Source: Candidatus Saccharimonadales bacterium
GTDB taxonomy: Bacteria; Patescibacteriota; Saccharimonadia; Saccharimonadales; Saccharimonadaceae
Length of the DNA: 64,000 bases
NCBI GenBank assembly: GCA_035317825.1
Contig: DATHGB010000010.1
Span: 1 to 64,000, forward strand
Direction of reading: 5' to 3'
The position numbers and the translations under genes were made by a program. This document shows, in pieces, positions 17,178 to 25,236 of this stretch. The notes under the pieces were generated by a model. That model did no database searches and was not told where the DNA came from. It saw nothing but the letters and a program-made list of their open reading frames with translations. Position 1 is the stretch's first letter. Every line of letters begins with the position of its first letter.

Positions 17178-18233
17178 TTATTTAAGAATACTTGTATCTG
17201 GATCGTTCTCGTCGCGGTCAGCACTTGGACTTTGGCCCTGAGGCTTCTTTGATCCGCCGCCAGAGTTTACTTCGTAACTGGTGTTGGTACTTTCAAAGAA
17301 GTTTACGAGTTCAAGCGTGTCGTTAGCCGTTGCCATCCATTTTGCCGGGTTACTCACTTTGTAGTGCGCGTCAAAACCAAGTTCTTCAAGACGGCGGTCA
17401 GCTAGGTATTTCACATACTGGTTTATGTAATCGCTGTTGAGGCCCAGGATACCGTTTGGCAAAAGGTCTTTGTTGTAGGCTTCTTCCATTTCAACGCCAT
17501 CAAGGATCATTTGCTTGATTTCATTAGCAAATTCTTCAGTTTGAAGATCTTCGTTTTCTTCAAGTACCGTAAGGATGAGGTTTATGCCAAACTTAAGGTG
17601 CAGGCTTTCATCTCGGACAACCCAGTCAATGAGTGAACCGAAGTTGCGCAGCAGGTTTCGCTGGCGGAATGAGAGTGCCACCATGAATCCGCTATAGAAC
17701 CAGATTCCCTCAAGGATGATGTTATAGGCAACGAGGTTACGGACAAAATCTTTTTTGCCTTCGGTCGTCGTAATATCAAGCGTCTGTTCGGTCATGCGCT
17801 TAATAAACTTGGTTTCGAACTCTTCTTTTCGCGCCATCGATGGCGTATCAACATGTGCTGAATAAGCAGTGCCCCGGTCAATCGGGAAGGTTTCAAGCAC
17901 GTACTCAAAACTCATACAGTGGTTAGCTTCTTCCCACATCTGCTTGGCTAGGTACAAGTGACACTCGGCCGCGTTGACGTATGGGTACACGCCAAATGCG
18001 AGTGCTTTATTCACGAGTAGCTCGTTCGGGTTAAAGTAGCTCATCAAAAACGTCAACGCGTGGCGTTCTTCGTCGCTCATCTTTTTCCAGTCGGCGAGGT
18101 CCTGGCTTAACTGGATTTCGTTTGGAAACCATGTGTTTGATACGGCTTGGTCATAAAGATCCATCGCCCATTGGTAATGAATCGGCTTGAGGAGCAGTCC
18201 GTCCTGAATACCTGTTCCTAAAATTCCTGACAT
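17178..18233 (-). CDS. nrdB: Ribonucleotide reductase beta subunit, class Ic-like
   Basis: 351 residues. It is the ferritin-like radical-generating subunit of class I ribonucleotide reductase. Metal ligands by position: Glu71, Glu102, His105, Glu175, Glu209 and His212. Two substitutions mark the chlamydial class Ic type: Glu71 where class Ia has Asp, and Phe109 (NHCMSFEYV) where class Ia has the radical Tyr; Tyr111 matches the Ic Phe-x-Tyr pattern. So an Mn/Fe cofactor is inferred rather than a tyrosyl radical. The C-terminus is long and flexible with acidic residues, as needed for docking to NrdA. AGGAG precedes the ATG and the 59-residue gene ends 10 nt upstream. Confidence 0.93.
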   Translation of the reverse strand: MSGILGTGIQDGLLLKPIHYQWAMDLYDQAVSNTWFPNEIQLSQDLADWKKMSDEERHALTFLMSYFNPNELLVNKALAFGVYPYVNAAECHLYLAKQMWEEANHCMSFEYVLETFPIDRGTAYSAHVDTPSMARKEEFETKFIKRMTEQTLDITTTEGKKDFVRNLVAYNIILEGIWFYSGFMVALSFRQRNLLRNFGSLIDWVVRDESLHLKFGINLILTVLEENEDLQTEEFANEIKQMILDGVEMEEAYNKDLLPNGILGLNSDYINQYVKYLADRRLEELGFDAHYKVSNPAKWMATANDTLELVNFFESTNTSYEVNSGGGSKKPQGQSPSADRDENDPDTSILK

Positions 18234-18243
18234 AGTTTCTCCT

Positions 18244-18423
18244 TTATTGACAGCCTTCGCACATGGTCAGATCAGCTGGATCGATTGGTGCGGCAGTAGT
18301 ACCATTTGCTTTGGCTTCGTCATTTGCTTGTTCTTGTGCGTTTTTCATTGCTAGTTCGATGGCTTCTAGTTTTTGCTCTAGTGTCATGTCGTCGTTGATG
18401 ATTGTGCTTGCGTTCATACCCAT
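18244..18423 (-). CDS. 59-residue protein ending in Cys-x-x-Cys, between nrdA and nrdB
   Basis: An unnoticed-looking small gene: ATG at 18423 behind AGGGGG (8-nt spacing), 59 codons and TAA. It starts MGMNASTIINDDMTLEQ, has a charged helical middle and ends with MCEGCQ at the very C-terminus. nrdA ends 23 nt upstream and nrdB begins 10 nt downstream, so all three are one operon. Known NrdA proteins carry such a Cys pair on a swinging C-terminal tail to re-reduce the active site, and the NrdA here has no Cys in its last 250 or more residues. I infer that this protein supplies the redox pair in trans; not tested. Confidence 0.85.
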   Translation of the reverse strand: MGMNASTIINDDMTLEQKLEAIELAMKNAQEQANDEAKANGTTAAPIDPADLTMCEGCQ

Positions 18424-18446
18424 TGTTTTATCCCCCTAATTTCTTT

Positions 18447-20846
18447 CTATGCTACTTGTTTTGCTTTAGCGAATCCGAATCCTGCTTTTCGTGGTCCGGC
18501 GCCGGTTTCGGCTTTGTTTACCTTGACCGTACTTTGCTCGGCCTGATGCCGCGGTTTGACGTGTAGGTAATACGTTGTCTTGAGCCCCTTCTTCCATGCC
18601 GTACTGTAGATATCCACGTACTCGTCAATATCACGGGTTTCAAGATACATGTTTCGTGAAATCGCTTGGTCAACCCACTTTTGTGCGCGGGCTGCGACTT
18701 CGATAAAGGCATACGGACTCAGCTGGAAACTTGTTTTGTATACGTCTTTGATGTGCTGCGGAATAACGTCGATCTGCTGGACATCACCTTGCAGACGAAG
18801 TACGTCTTCTTTGACCGTGTCCCAAAGGCCAATCGCTTTTAGGTCATTCACTAAGTTGCCGTTCACTTCAAGGAATTTGCCGTTTAACGTTGCGCGGCTG
18901 AAAATCTGCGCGAACTGCGGGTCGATACCCGGAGTCGTACCGGCAACGTGCGCGATGTTAGCCGTTGGAGCGATTGCCATAAGAGTTGCGTTACGCATAC
19001 CTTTTTTGACTTTAGCGCGAAGCTTTTCCCAGTCAAGGCGAGTCTTACGGTTAATCTCAACCTTTACTTTACGGTCAGCAGCTAACTGGTCAAGCGTATC
19101 GAATGGCAAAATACCCTTGCTCCAGCCGCTTCCCTTGAACGTTGGGTAGCTGCCGCGGGTCTTTGACATATCTGCTGATTCATCGATTGCCTGGTAGCTA
19201 ATGAACTCAGTCAACTGGTCCATTAGGTCATAGGCCTCTTCGGATTCATAGCTGTAACTTAGCTTTTCGATAACGTCGGTAAAGCCCATCATGCCAAGGC
19301 CAAGCGCACGGTTTTGCTGGTTAGAGTGCATTGCTTCTGGAATTGGCGTATTAGTGATATCGCACAGGTTATCAAGCTGGCGAATTGCGCTGCGGGTACT
19401 TGCGGCTAGGCGGTCCCAGTCCCATGTCTTGTCTTCATTAAGGTGCGCTGACAAGTTAATACTAACGAGGTTGCAGACTGCCGTATTGTCTTTGTCCTGG
19501 GGCAACGTAATCTCAGTACAAAGGTTTGAAAGGTGGATCGTACTGGTGTTATTGTTGAGCGCACGAACGTTGATCGTATCTTTCCACGTTAGCCATGGGT
19601 GGCTAGTTGCCTGCAACGTAATCAGGATCTGGCGGAATTGTTCACGGGCTTTTAGCTTAGTAAACTCACGCATTTTTCCAGCTTCAGCCAGTTTAACGTA
19701 TTCTTTATACTTAGCGGAAAATTCTTCGCCGTAAAGTTCTGGCAGGTCAGATACTTCAGCTGGATCAAACAAATACCAGTCTTGGTCCTTTGATACGCGC
19801 TTCATGAACTCGTCACTAATAAATACGGCGGTATTTGCGAGTCGCGTACGAAGGTACGGGTCACCCGAGTTTTGTTTCAAGTCCAAAAACTGTGGGAAGT
19901 TCAGATGCCAGTTTTCCATGTAAAGCGCGGCTGCGCCAGCTTTTTTACCCTTACGGCTAACGGCAAATAGCGCGGTGTCGATCATCTTCATGAAAGGAAT
20001 CGGGCCGGTTGATTCAGTGTTCGTCGTTTTAACCGGACTACCTGCTGCACGAAGCTTATTTAGGCTGATCCCAATACCGCCGGTGCCTTTGGCGATCCAC
20101 ATGACATCGCGAATACCCTTGGCGATTGCTTCCATGTCGTCCTGGACTTCAATAAGGAAACAGTTCGAAAGCTGCGGGAACGAACCGCCTGCGTTCACGC
20201 GGGTTGAACCACCAGGAACGTAGTTCAGGTTACTCATGTGCTTGTAAAAATCAATTGCAGCGGCCGTTGGATCTTCTTCGTTAAAACTTAGACCCATAGC
20301 AATACGCATGTGCGTAAACTGTGGAACTTCAATCGGTGCCCCACTTTGTTTACGAAGCGCGTAACGGTTTTTGTTAGTAACGACACCCAGGTATTTACTT
20401 AGGTGGTCACGGCTTGGGTCGAGCGCTTTCGCTAGTTTCTTAATATCAAAGATTTTCGTGCTCATTCGCGTATCGAGTAGGCCGTCGGTGATACCTTGCT
20501 TGATATATTCAGGAAACTTTTGCTCGTGCAGCTTTTTGAGCTCAACGTCCGTTTCGTAGTCGCCCAAGATATTCTTGTAGACGTTCTTAAGCAAAAGCCG
20601 TGCCGCGATCTTGTCAAAGTCAGGATCGTCTTTGACGTTTTGAAGCGCCGTGTGAATGACAGCTTCGTCAAGTTGTTCTGATGTAATACCATCAAATAAT
20701 GTTAACTGTAATTCGGTCGCGACTTGAACAACCTTACTGATTTGATCAGGTAGTCCTTCACTTGCTGCAACTAACGCCAAGTTGATTTTATTGGCGTCAA
20801 ATGGTTCGCGGGTGCCATCTCGCTTTACCACATTGATAGTACTCAT
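18447..20846 (-). CDS. nrdA: Ribonucleotide reductase alpha (catalytic) subunit
   Basis: 799 residues. It reduces ribonucleotides to deoxyribonucleotides. An N-terminal ATP-cone (VVKRDGTREPFDANKINLAL, residues 6-25 on) allows dATP control. Active-site residues by motif: Cys229 (QLSNCFLI), Asn441, Cys443 and Glu445 (SNLCTEI), Cys458 (NTAVCNLVSINL), the ATLMAIAPTANIAH loop, and the radical-transfer Tyr pair at 759-760 (TTYYLHVKP). The tail after that is Lys/Gly/Ala-rich with no Cys, unlike usual NrdA. It heads the operon nrdA-small gene-nrdB and is controlled by the promoter and NrdR-like boxes at 20985-21038. Confidence 0.95.
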   Translation of the reverse strand: MSTINVVKRDGTREPFDANKINLALVAASEGLPDQISKVVQVATELQLTLFDGITSEQLDEAVIHTALQNVKDDPDFDKIAARLLLKNVYKNILGDYETDVELKKLHEQKFPEYIKQGITDGLLDTRMSTKIFDIKKLAKALDPSRDHLSKYLGVVTNKNRYALRKQSGAPIEVPQFTHMRIAMGLSFNEEDPTAAAIDFYKHMSNLNYVPGGSTRVNAGGSFPQLSNCFLIEVQDDMEAIAKGIRDVMWIAKGTGGIGISLNKLRAAGSPVKTTNTESTGPIPFMKMIDTALFAVSRKGKKAGAAALYMENWHLNFPQFLDLKQNSGDPYLRTRLANTAVFISDEFMKRVSKDQDWYLFDPAEVSDLPELYGEEFSAKYKEYVKLAEAGKMREFTKLKAREQFRQILITLQATSHPWLTWKDTINVRALNNNTSTIHLSNLCTEITLPQDKDNTAVCNLVSINLSAHLNEDKTWDWDRLAASTRSAIRQLDNLCDITNTPIPEAMHSNQQNRALGLGMMGFTDVIEKLSYSYESEEAYDLMDQLTEFISYQAIDESADMSKTRGSYPTFKGSGWSKGILPFDTLDQLAADRKVKVEINRKTRLDWEKLRAKVKKGMRNATLMAIAPTANIAHVAGTTPGIDPQFAQIFSRATLNGKFLEVNGNLVNDLKAIGLWDTVKEDVLRLQGDVQQIDVIPQHIKDVYKTSFQLSPYAFIEVAARAQKWVDQAISRNMYLETRDIDEYVDIYSTAWKKGLKTTYYLHVKPRHQAEQSTVKVNKAETGAGPRKAGFGFAKAKQVA

Positions 20847-20984
20847 ACCCTATTCCCTCTTTTTGTTATATGTTGACCTTCCACACACTCACCTCCCATA
20901 GATGCCGCAAGAAGACTGCCCCCCAGCCCTCTCTCCGGGGAGTAGTGCAAATTCCTCTTGCTAAATGTGTGTTTTGATTGAACT
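20847..20984 (-). promoter_or_regulatory. nrdA 5' leader, possibly structured
   Basis: Transcription from 21003 gives a leader of about 155 nt. It contains runs of C and G (CTCCCCGGAGAG, GGCTGGGGGGCAG) that could fold, and an 18-codon frame from 20899 whose TGA overlaps the nrdA ATG. No known riboswitch is recognised. Confidence 0.35.
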
Positions 20985-21038
20985 CCTACATATGTAGTGT
21001 CTGCATAAAACTATAGACCCTAGATATGTGGTTTTCAA
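20985..21038 (-). promoter_or_regulatory. nrdA promoter with two candidate NrdR boxes
   Basis: Reverse strand: -35 TTGAAA (21033-21038), 17-nt spacer, -10 TATAGT (21010-21015). A 16-nt NrdR-box-like palindrome fills the spacer (21017-21032) and another sits just past the start point (20985-21000, core CTACATATGTAG then TGT). Their starts are 32 bp apart, about three helical turns, as usual for paired NrdR boxes. Each matches about 11 of 16 consensus positions (ACACWATATATWGTGT). Binding should block RNA polymerase. Confidence 0.7.
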
Positions 21039-21123
21039 GTCTTTTTTGTATGTTTTTATTACCACAAGCTTGATAACACCTTATAGCGTAGTGTTTGTTA
21101 TTTACAACGCTATATATAGCGCG

Positions 21124-22575
21124 TCATGACACTGCGGCACATGATTGCTGCAAACGTTCGACGGGCATAAAGTTATCCGTATACATAAAACCTCGTTGTG
21201 AATCAAATGCTTCCATGCCTTCAAAACGCCTAGGATGTTTGGTATATGCAAGAATTAAATTAGAAGCTGCCTGACTGGGCGTTATCCCCTTTTGCGAGAT
21301 AGACGCATACGGTGCGAACGAACGGTACGTGCCGTCCACGGCCTTAAGGATATCCTGACATGGACCGCTCTTTGCGGCTATCGTATTTATAATGACGGTA
21401 CTGTCTGCCGATATGATAGCGTTTAGGCTCGCCCCGTATTCCTGCGTCAAAAGAGAAAACGGCACGCTGCTATCACTATAGACATCGATAATTACGACAT
21501 CGTATTGTTTTATGGCCGTATTAACATACGCCCGCGCATCAGCATCTATAACATGGATGTTATTCAGTGGCGTGTAGTCAAAATATTTTTCTGCAATACT
21601 AACGAGCGACGGATCAATTTCTACGACGTCGATCATACTACCCGGGTATTTTCGGGCCAAGTATTCCGGCATCGTGAACGCCCCGCCACCAAGTATCAGA
21701 ATGTTCTTTTTAGACGATGTCATCCCGGTAATACGCGCGATCTCCTGCGTATACCAAAACGCTAGCTGATCGGGCTGTTGGGTGTATACGCCCGACTGCG
21801 CGCTATTCGGTCCCGTCGTTAAATACCTGATCGAGGAGGTTATACCACTATCCAATTGTCCCGTTTTCACCTCGTAGTTCGCACTGGGCGTGTCAATTCG
21901 TATATAGTCTTGTTTCTGAATAAGCGGCAATAAAACGATAACTACTACCGTCAGGCTAAATCCAGCCCGCAGCTTCCATCGGATACGCGGTTCTATTATC
22001 CAACTTGCTATCAGCATCAATAAGACAATAGCGAAAAGTGCCTCACGCGATCCGATATAACTGAATATGATAAATCCCGTGACAAACGTACCGGCAATAC
22101 CGCCGACTGAGTTAAACGCACTAAGTCCCGCAACGGATTGCCCGGCAACCGCCAAAGAAGTCACCTTTAGCTTGACCAGATACGGACTAAGTATGCCTAA
22201 AAGCAAGCTCGTGGGCGCAAAGAGTAGTAATGATGCGAGGACTCCCTGTAGCCTTGCGTCGTCAGTCAGCAGAACGACCTCCCGCATAGCGCCGTCAAAT
22301 AAAATAAGCGCGTATCCGACCGCAAAAGCTATCGCAAGACAAAGAAGAGCAACGTCCCCCGTATAGCCCCGAAGGTCCGCTAGCTTTCCGCCTACGAAAT
22401 ATCCGATACTCAGCGCGGCGATAATAACGCCGATAACGCTTGTCCAGACATACGTTGAGCTCCCTATCGTTGGCGCAAGCATACGTGCGCCCACCAGTTC
22501 AAAGGCCATCAATGAAAAGCCGCTCATAAACGCAACTAGTTCTAGCCTGCCGAAATTTCCTATAAGCCGCCTCAT
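21124..22575 (-). CDS. Fused membrane/spermidine synthase-like protein
   Basis: 483 residues. The first 210 are polytopic, with about six to seven helices starting LVAFMSGFSLMAFELVGARM, typical of the transporter-like domain fused to spermidine-synthase-like proteins. From about residue 280 the aminopropyltransferase/methyltransferase Rossmann fold follows: NILILGGGAFTMPEYLAR, DVVEIDPSLVSIA and YDVVIIDVYSD. Such proteins are common in bacteria but their substrate is often unproven, so spermidine synthesis is only a suggestion. TACACT (reverse strand, 22583-22588) is 7 nt before the ATG, so leaderless. A palindrome CGCTATATATAGCG overlaps its 3' side at 21107-21120. Confidence 0.85.
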   Translation of the reverse strand: MRRLIGNFGRLELVAFMSGFSLMAFELVGARMLAPTIGSSTYVWTSVIGVIIAALSIGYFVGGKLADLRGYTGDVALLCLAIAFAVGYALILFDGAMREVVLLTDDARLQGVLASLLLFAPTSLLLGILSPYLVKLKVTSLAVAGQSVAGLSAFNSVGGIAGTFVTGFIIFSYIGSREALFAIVLLMLIASWIIEPRIRWKLRAGFSLTVVVIVLLPLIQKQDYIRIDTPSANYEVKTGQLDSGITSSIRYLTTGPNSAQSGVYTQQPDQLAFWYTQEIARITGMTSSKKNILILGGGAFTMPEYLARKYPGSMIDVVEIDPSLVSIAEKYFDYTPLNNIHVIDADARAYVNTAIKQYDVVIIDVYSDSSVPFSLLTQEYGASLNAIISADSTVIINTIAAKSGPCQDILKAVDGTYRSFAPYASISQKGITPSQAASNLILAYTKHPRRFEGMEAFDSQRGFMYTDNFMPVERLQQSCAAVS

Positions 22576-22620
22576 TAACCTAAGTGTAGCAAAGCAGAGA
22601 GCTTAGCGACAAATGTCGTC

Positions 22621-23670
22621 TTACCGGGTGTGGGCCTGTATAAATTCGAGTGTTTTCTGAAGAGCGTTTTGACCATCGGCGTTATCAAGCACGAACTGGT
22701 ATTCATGCGCGAGTGCAGGCGTATGGTTAGCAGGATAAAAGAGATCGTCCACCTCTACGCCGAGCGATGTAAGCTTTTCGGCCATAGGTTTGGACTGCTG
22801 GTCCGTCAGTGGATCCGCATTGCCTCCGGTTATATACGTAGCAGGAAAATCTTTGGTCACATAATTAATTGAGGACATTTCTTTTATAGCATCAGAATGC
22901 TCAAAATCTTTAGTGCCAACATACGCCCATACTGATACGTCGTCTCCCCAGCCAATAATTCGTGGCAACGTTGGTTCAGGTGTCGTCAGGCGCAACATAT
23001 TATATATACCGCAGTTTAGCACCACGCCTTTAAGCTGGTCAGGCTTAAGAGACGGGGTAATCCCAACTTCCCTTGCATAGTCAGGATTCGTAATCATGCC
23101 CGCCATTTGGCTCGAAAGCTGTGATCCGGCCGAATCACCCGCGAAGATTATCTTGTTCGTATCAGCGTAAAAACTATCGGCATTGGCTTGTATGAACTTG
23201 TAGGCATCGTTCAGTTGATACACTGCCGTCGGATATTGTTTTTCAGGAGCCCTAGAATAATCAAGTCCGATGACCGTATAGCCCTCTGCGGCCAGAAGTT
23301 TGAAGTACGGCACATCCTGGGCCTTGCTGCCAGAAATCCATGCCCCACCGTGTGTCCAGATCACGACAGGTAGTTTTGTAGTTGTACCTTCCGGATAGTA
23401 AACATCCAGAAGTGCATCCTTGTCACCTTGACGATATTGCTGATTAGCAATAGTAGCAATTGGCTTACTTGGCACGTGCTTTTCCATCGCTTCAAGCACC
23501 TTCGTAGCATTATCTTCAAATACTGCACGAATAATCATTGCCCCCGGCCAAGGGCTGACACGAAACGCGATTGCGATAATTAGAATTAGTGCGAGAATAC
23601 TACCGACAGGCCATAAAAAGCCCTTGCGCTTATAAAAAGGTTGCTTTTGTTGAGATTTTTTCTTAGGCAC
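22621..23670 (-). CDS. Membrane-anchored alpha/beta hydrolase (carboxylesterase, HSL-like)
   Basis: 349 residues. Basic N-terminus and one membrane helix near residues 16-36, then an alpha/beta-hydrolase domain outside the membrane: oxyanion motif WTHGGAWISG near residue 106, nucleophile elbow GDSAGSQ near residue 172, Asp in GGNADPL near 280 and His in NHTPALAHEY near 313. It should hydrolyse an ester; the substrate is unknown. The start codon is GTG. It lies between the spermidine-synthase-like gene and a small membrane protein on the same strand. Confidence 0.9.
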   Translation of the reverse strand: MPKKKSQQKQPFYKRKGFLWPVGSILALILIIAIAFRVSPWPGAMIIRAVFEDNATKVLEAMEKHVPSKPIATIANQQYRQGDKDALLDVYYPEGTTTKLPVVIWTHGGAWISGSKAQDVPYFKLLAAEGYTVIGLDYSRAPEKQYPTAVYQLNDAYKFIQANADSFYADTNKIIFAGDSAGSQLSSQMAGMITNPDYAREVGITPSLKPDQLKGVVLNCGIYNMLRLTTPEPTLPRIIGWGDDVSVWAYVGTKDFEHSDAIKEMSSINYVTKDFPATYITGGNADPLTDQQSKPMAEKLTSLGVEVDDLFYPANHTPALAHEYQFVLDNADGQNALQKTLEFIQAHTR

Positions 23671-23714
23671 TAGATGAACCCCGTATCATTTTTGTTATTG
23701 GTTTAATTATAACG

Positions 23715-24257
23715 TTAAACGTAAGCGATATATAATATTGGCGCAAAAAAGAGAACGTAGTAGCCTACTTGGAGAAATAGCGCATAGGAATACCCTCGTT
23801 GGTTCTTAAGGGCAACCACAAGTAGCAATACCATCGCGATCAAGGAAATCCCCGCAAGCACCTTTCCTATAGCCGGCACACCGGCTGAGGTAATTATCAT
23901 AATAACAAGAGGTAGCAATAAGACACCGGATATTCCTGTAAGAATCCGGTGGACGGATGTCTTCCACCCACCCGTTTCCGGAACAAACGTGCATAAAAAC
24001 TGAAATACGACAGAAGCCGTCATCACAGGAACAAACCAATCAGATAACTTGAATGCCGGCACAAACCAGTTTACGAAAAATAGATATAGCAGTGGAAGCG
24101 CAACAGCAAACAGTAGGCTGTAATACACTGACGCCGACTTATGCCGTGCAACATGCTGGCTAAATGTCATATGTGCCCCACCCGGCCAACGCCAAACAGT
24201 AAATGCCAGACCGCATACAACGATAAAAAATGATATAAGCCCTAAATATTGAGTCAT
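23715..24257 (-). CDS. Small polytopic membrane protein (DUF998-like)
   Basis: 180 residues with about six hydrophobic helices: LISFFIVVCGLAFTVW, LFAVALPLLYLFF, VPVMTASVVFQFL, SGVLLLPLVIMIIT, VLAGISLIAMVLLLVV and FLQVGYYVLFFAPILY. The spacing resembles DUF998-type proteins. No charged catalytic motif is seen. The ATG lies 16 nt after the 3' end of tRNA-Ser(GGA) on the same strand, with no terminator between them, so the gene is probably carried on the tRNA transcript. The function is unknown. Confidence 0.7.
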   Translation of the reverse strand: MTQYLGLISFFIVVCGLAFTVWRWPGGAHMTFSQHVARHKSASVYYSLLFAVALPLLYLFFVNWFVPAFKLSDWFVPVMTASVVFQFLCTFVPETGGWKTSVHRILTGISGVLLLPLVIMIITSAGVPAIGKVLAGISLIAMVLLLVVALKNQRGYSYALFLQVGYYVLFFAPILYIAYV

Positions 24258-24273
24258 ACGTATAAATTCTTCC

Positions 24274-24363
24274 TGGCGGAGAGAACAGGATTCGAACCTG
24301 CGATACCATTGCTGGTATACACGCTTTCCAAGCGTGCGCCTTCAACCACTCGGCCACCTCTCC
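24274..24363 (-). tRNA. tRNA-Ser(GGA)
   Basis: 90 nt with encoded CCA. Acceptor GGAGAGG, D-arm, anticodon stem CACGC/GCGTG-like with loop CTTGGAAAG and anticodon GGA, a long class II variable arm (TATACCAGCAATGGTATCG) and TTCGAATCC T-loop. Reads UCC/UCU. No terminator follows before the membrane-protein gene. Confidence 0.95.
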
Positions 24364-24451
24364 AATAAAGACATTATAACCTAGCCTTGCCTATAGTAGG
24401 CACATAAACCAAATGCTACAATACGCTTATAGTTAAATGTCAGGAGACAAC

Positions 24452-25180
24452 ATGGCAACAAAACAAAAAGGCTTTTCAGCAGTTGAGGTAATCATTGTTC
24501 TCGTTATTATAGGTATCATTGCCGCATTAGGATGGTTATATTTCTCAAACATGCAGACATCAGAAGAAAAAGACGCCCAATCATCAAACCAAGACACTAA
24601 ACAGCCTGACACTCTAGGCAAATGCAAGGATGGTAGCATTGCTGCCGAAAATGGCACGTTCTGTAGTACTGACGTCGGCCTTAGTGTCCAAGTACCCGAG
24701 GCCTTCAAAGGCAAGTTAGCGAAAATCGATAATTATACCGTTTATACGCAAAATACAATCGCCGAAGAGCCAAAGGCTTTTGGCAAATCAGATACGGCTT
24801 ACGAAGCCACGATCAAAGGTACAGATGATGAATATAATCTCATAATAGCCAAAGAGCCTCTTCGCAATTTTCGGGTAAAATCATACGTTCCTGCGCTTTT
24901 TAATAAAAATACTAAACAAATTCACTACGATAGCCAGTTCAGTGACGGAAGAGAAGCTGACTCGGTCGTACTGGATGGGGTAAAATTCTATAACTACGGT
25001 GGCGGCGATGCTGGATTTACGAATACGATATATGCGGCAGTCATTAACGATAAAATTATTGTAGTATCACTAACTTCAAACCAGAAAATAGGAGATCCGG
25101 CAACAACCCACTACGTTCAAGACGTTGATACTTTGTTCACACAGTTCAAAGAACGCATCAAATCCTTAAAGGTTGTATAA
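24452..25180 (+). CDS. Prepilin-like N-terminal methylation protein
   Basis: 242 residues from the ATG at 24452, 4 nt after AGGAGA. A class III signal GFSAVEVIIVLVIIGIIAALG with cleavage expected after the first Gly, Glu at +5, then an acidic linker (EEKDAQSSNQDTKQPDT) and a mainly beta domain with two Cys. It should be exported and inserted in a pilus or pseudopilus, or remain as a membrane-anchored surface protein. The passenger domain is not recognised. It precedes the ABC transporter genes by 57 nt on the same strand but is probably an independent unit. Confidence 0.75.
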   Translation: MATKQKGFSAVEVIIVLVIIGIIAALGWLYFSNMQTSEEKDAQSSNQDTKQPDTLGKCKDGSIAAENGTFCSTDVGLSVQVPEAFKGKLAKIDNYTVYTQNTIAEEPKAFGKSDTAYEATIKGTDDEYNLIIAKEPLRNFRVKSYVPALFNKNTKQIHYDSQFSDGREADSVVLDGVKFYNYGGGDAGFTNTIYAAVINDKIIVVSLTSNQKIGDPATTHYVQDVDTLFTQFKERIKSLKVV

Positions 25181-25236
25181 ATCACCCCCTCAGTTAGTTG
25201 CTTTTACACTCTATTGCTCCCTATAATAAAGATGTA

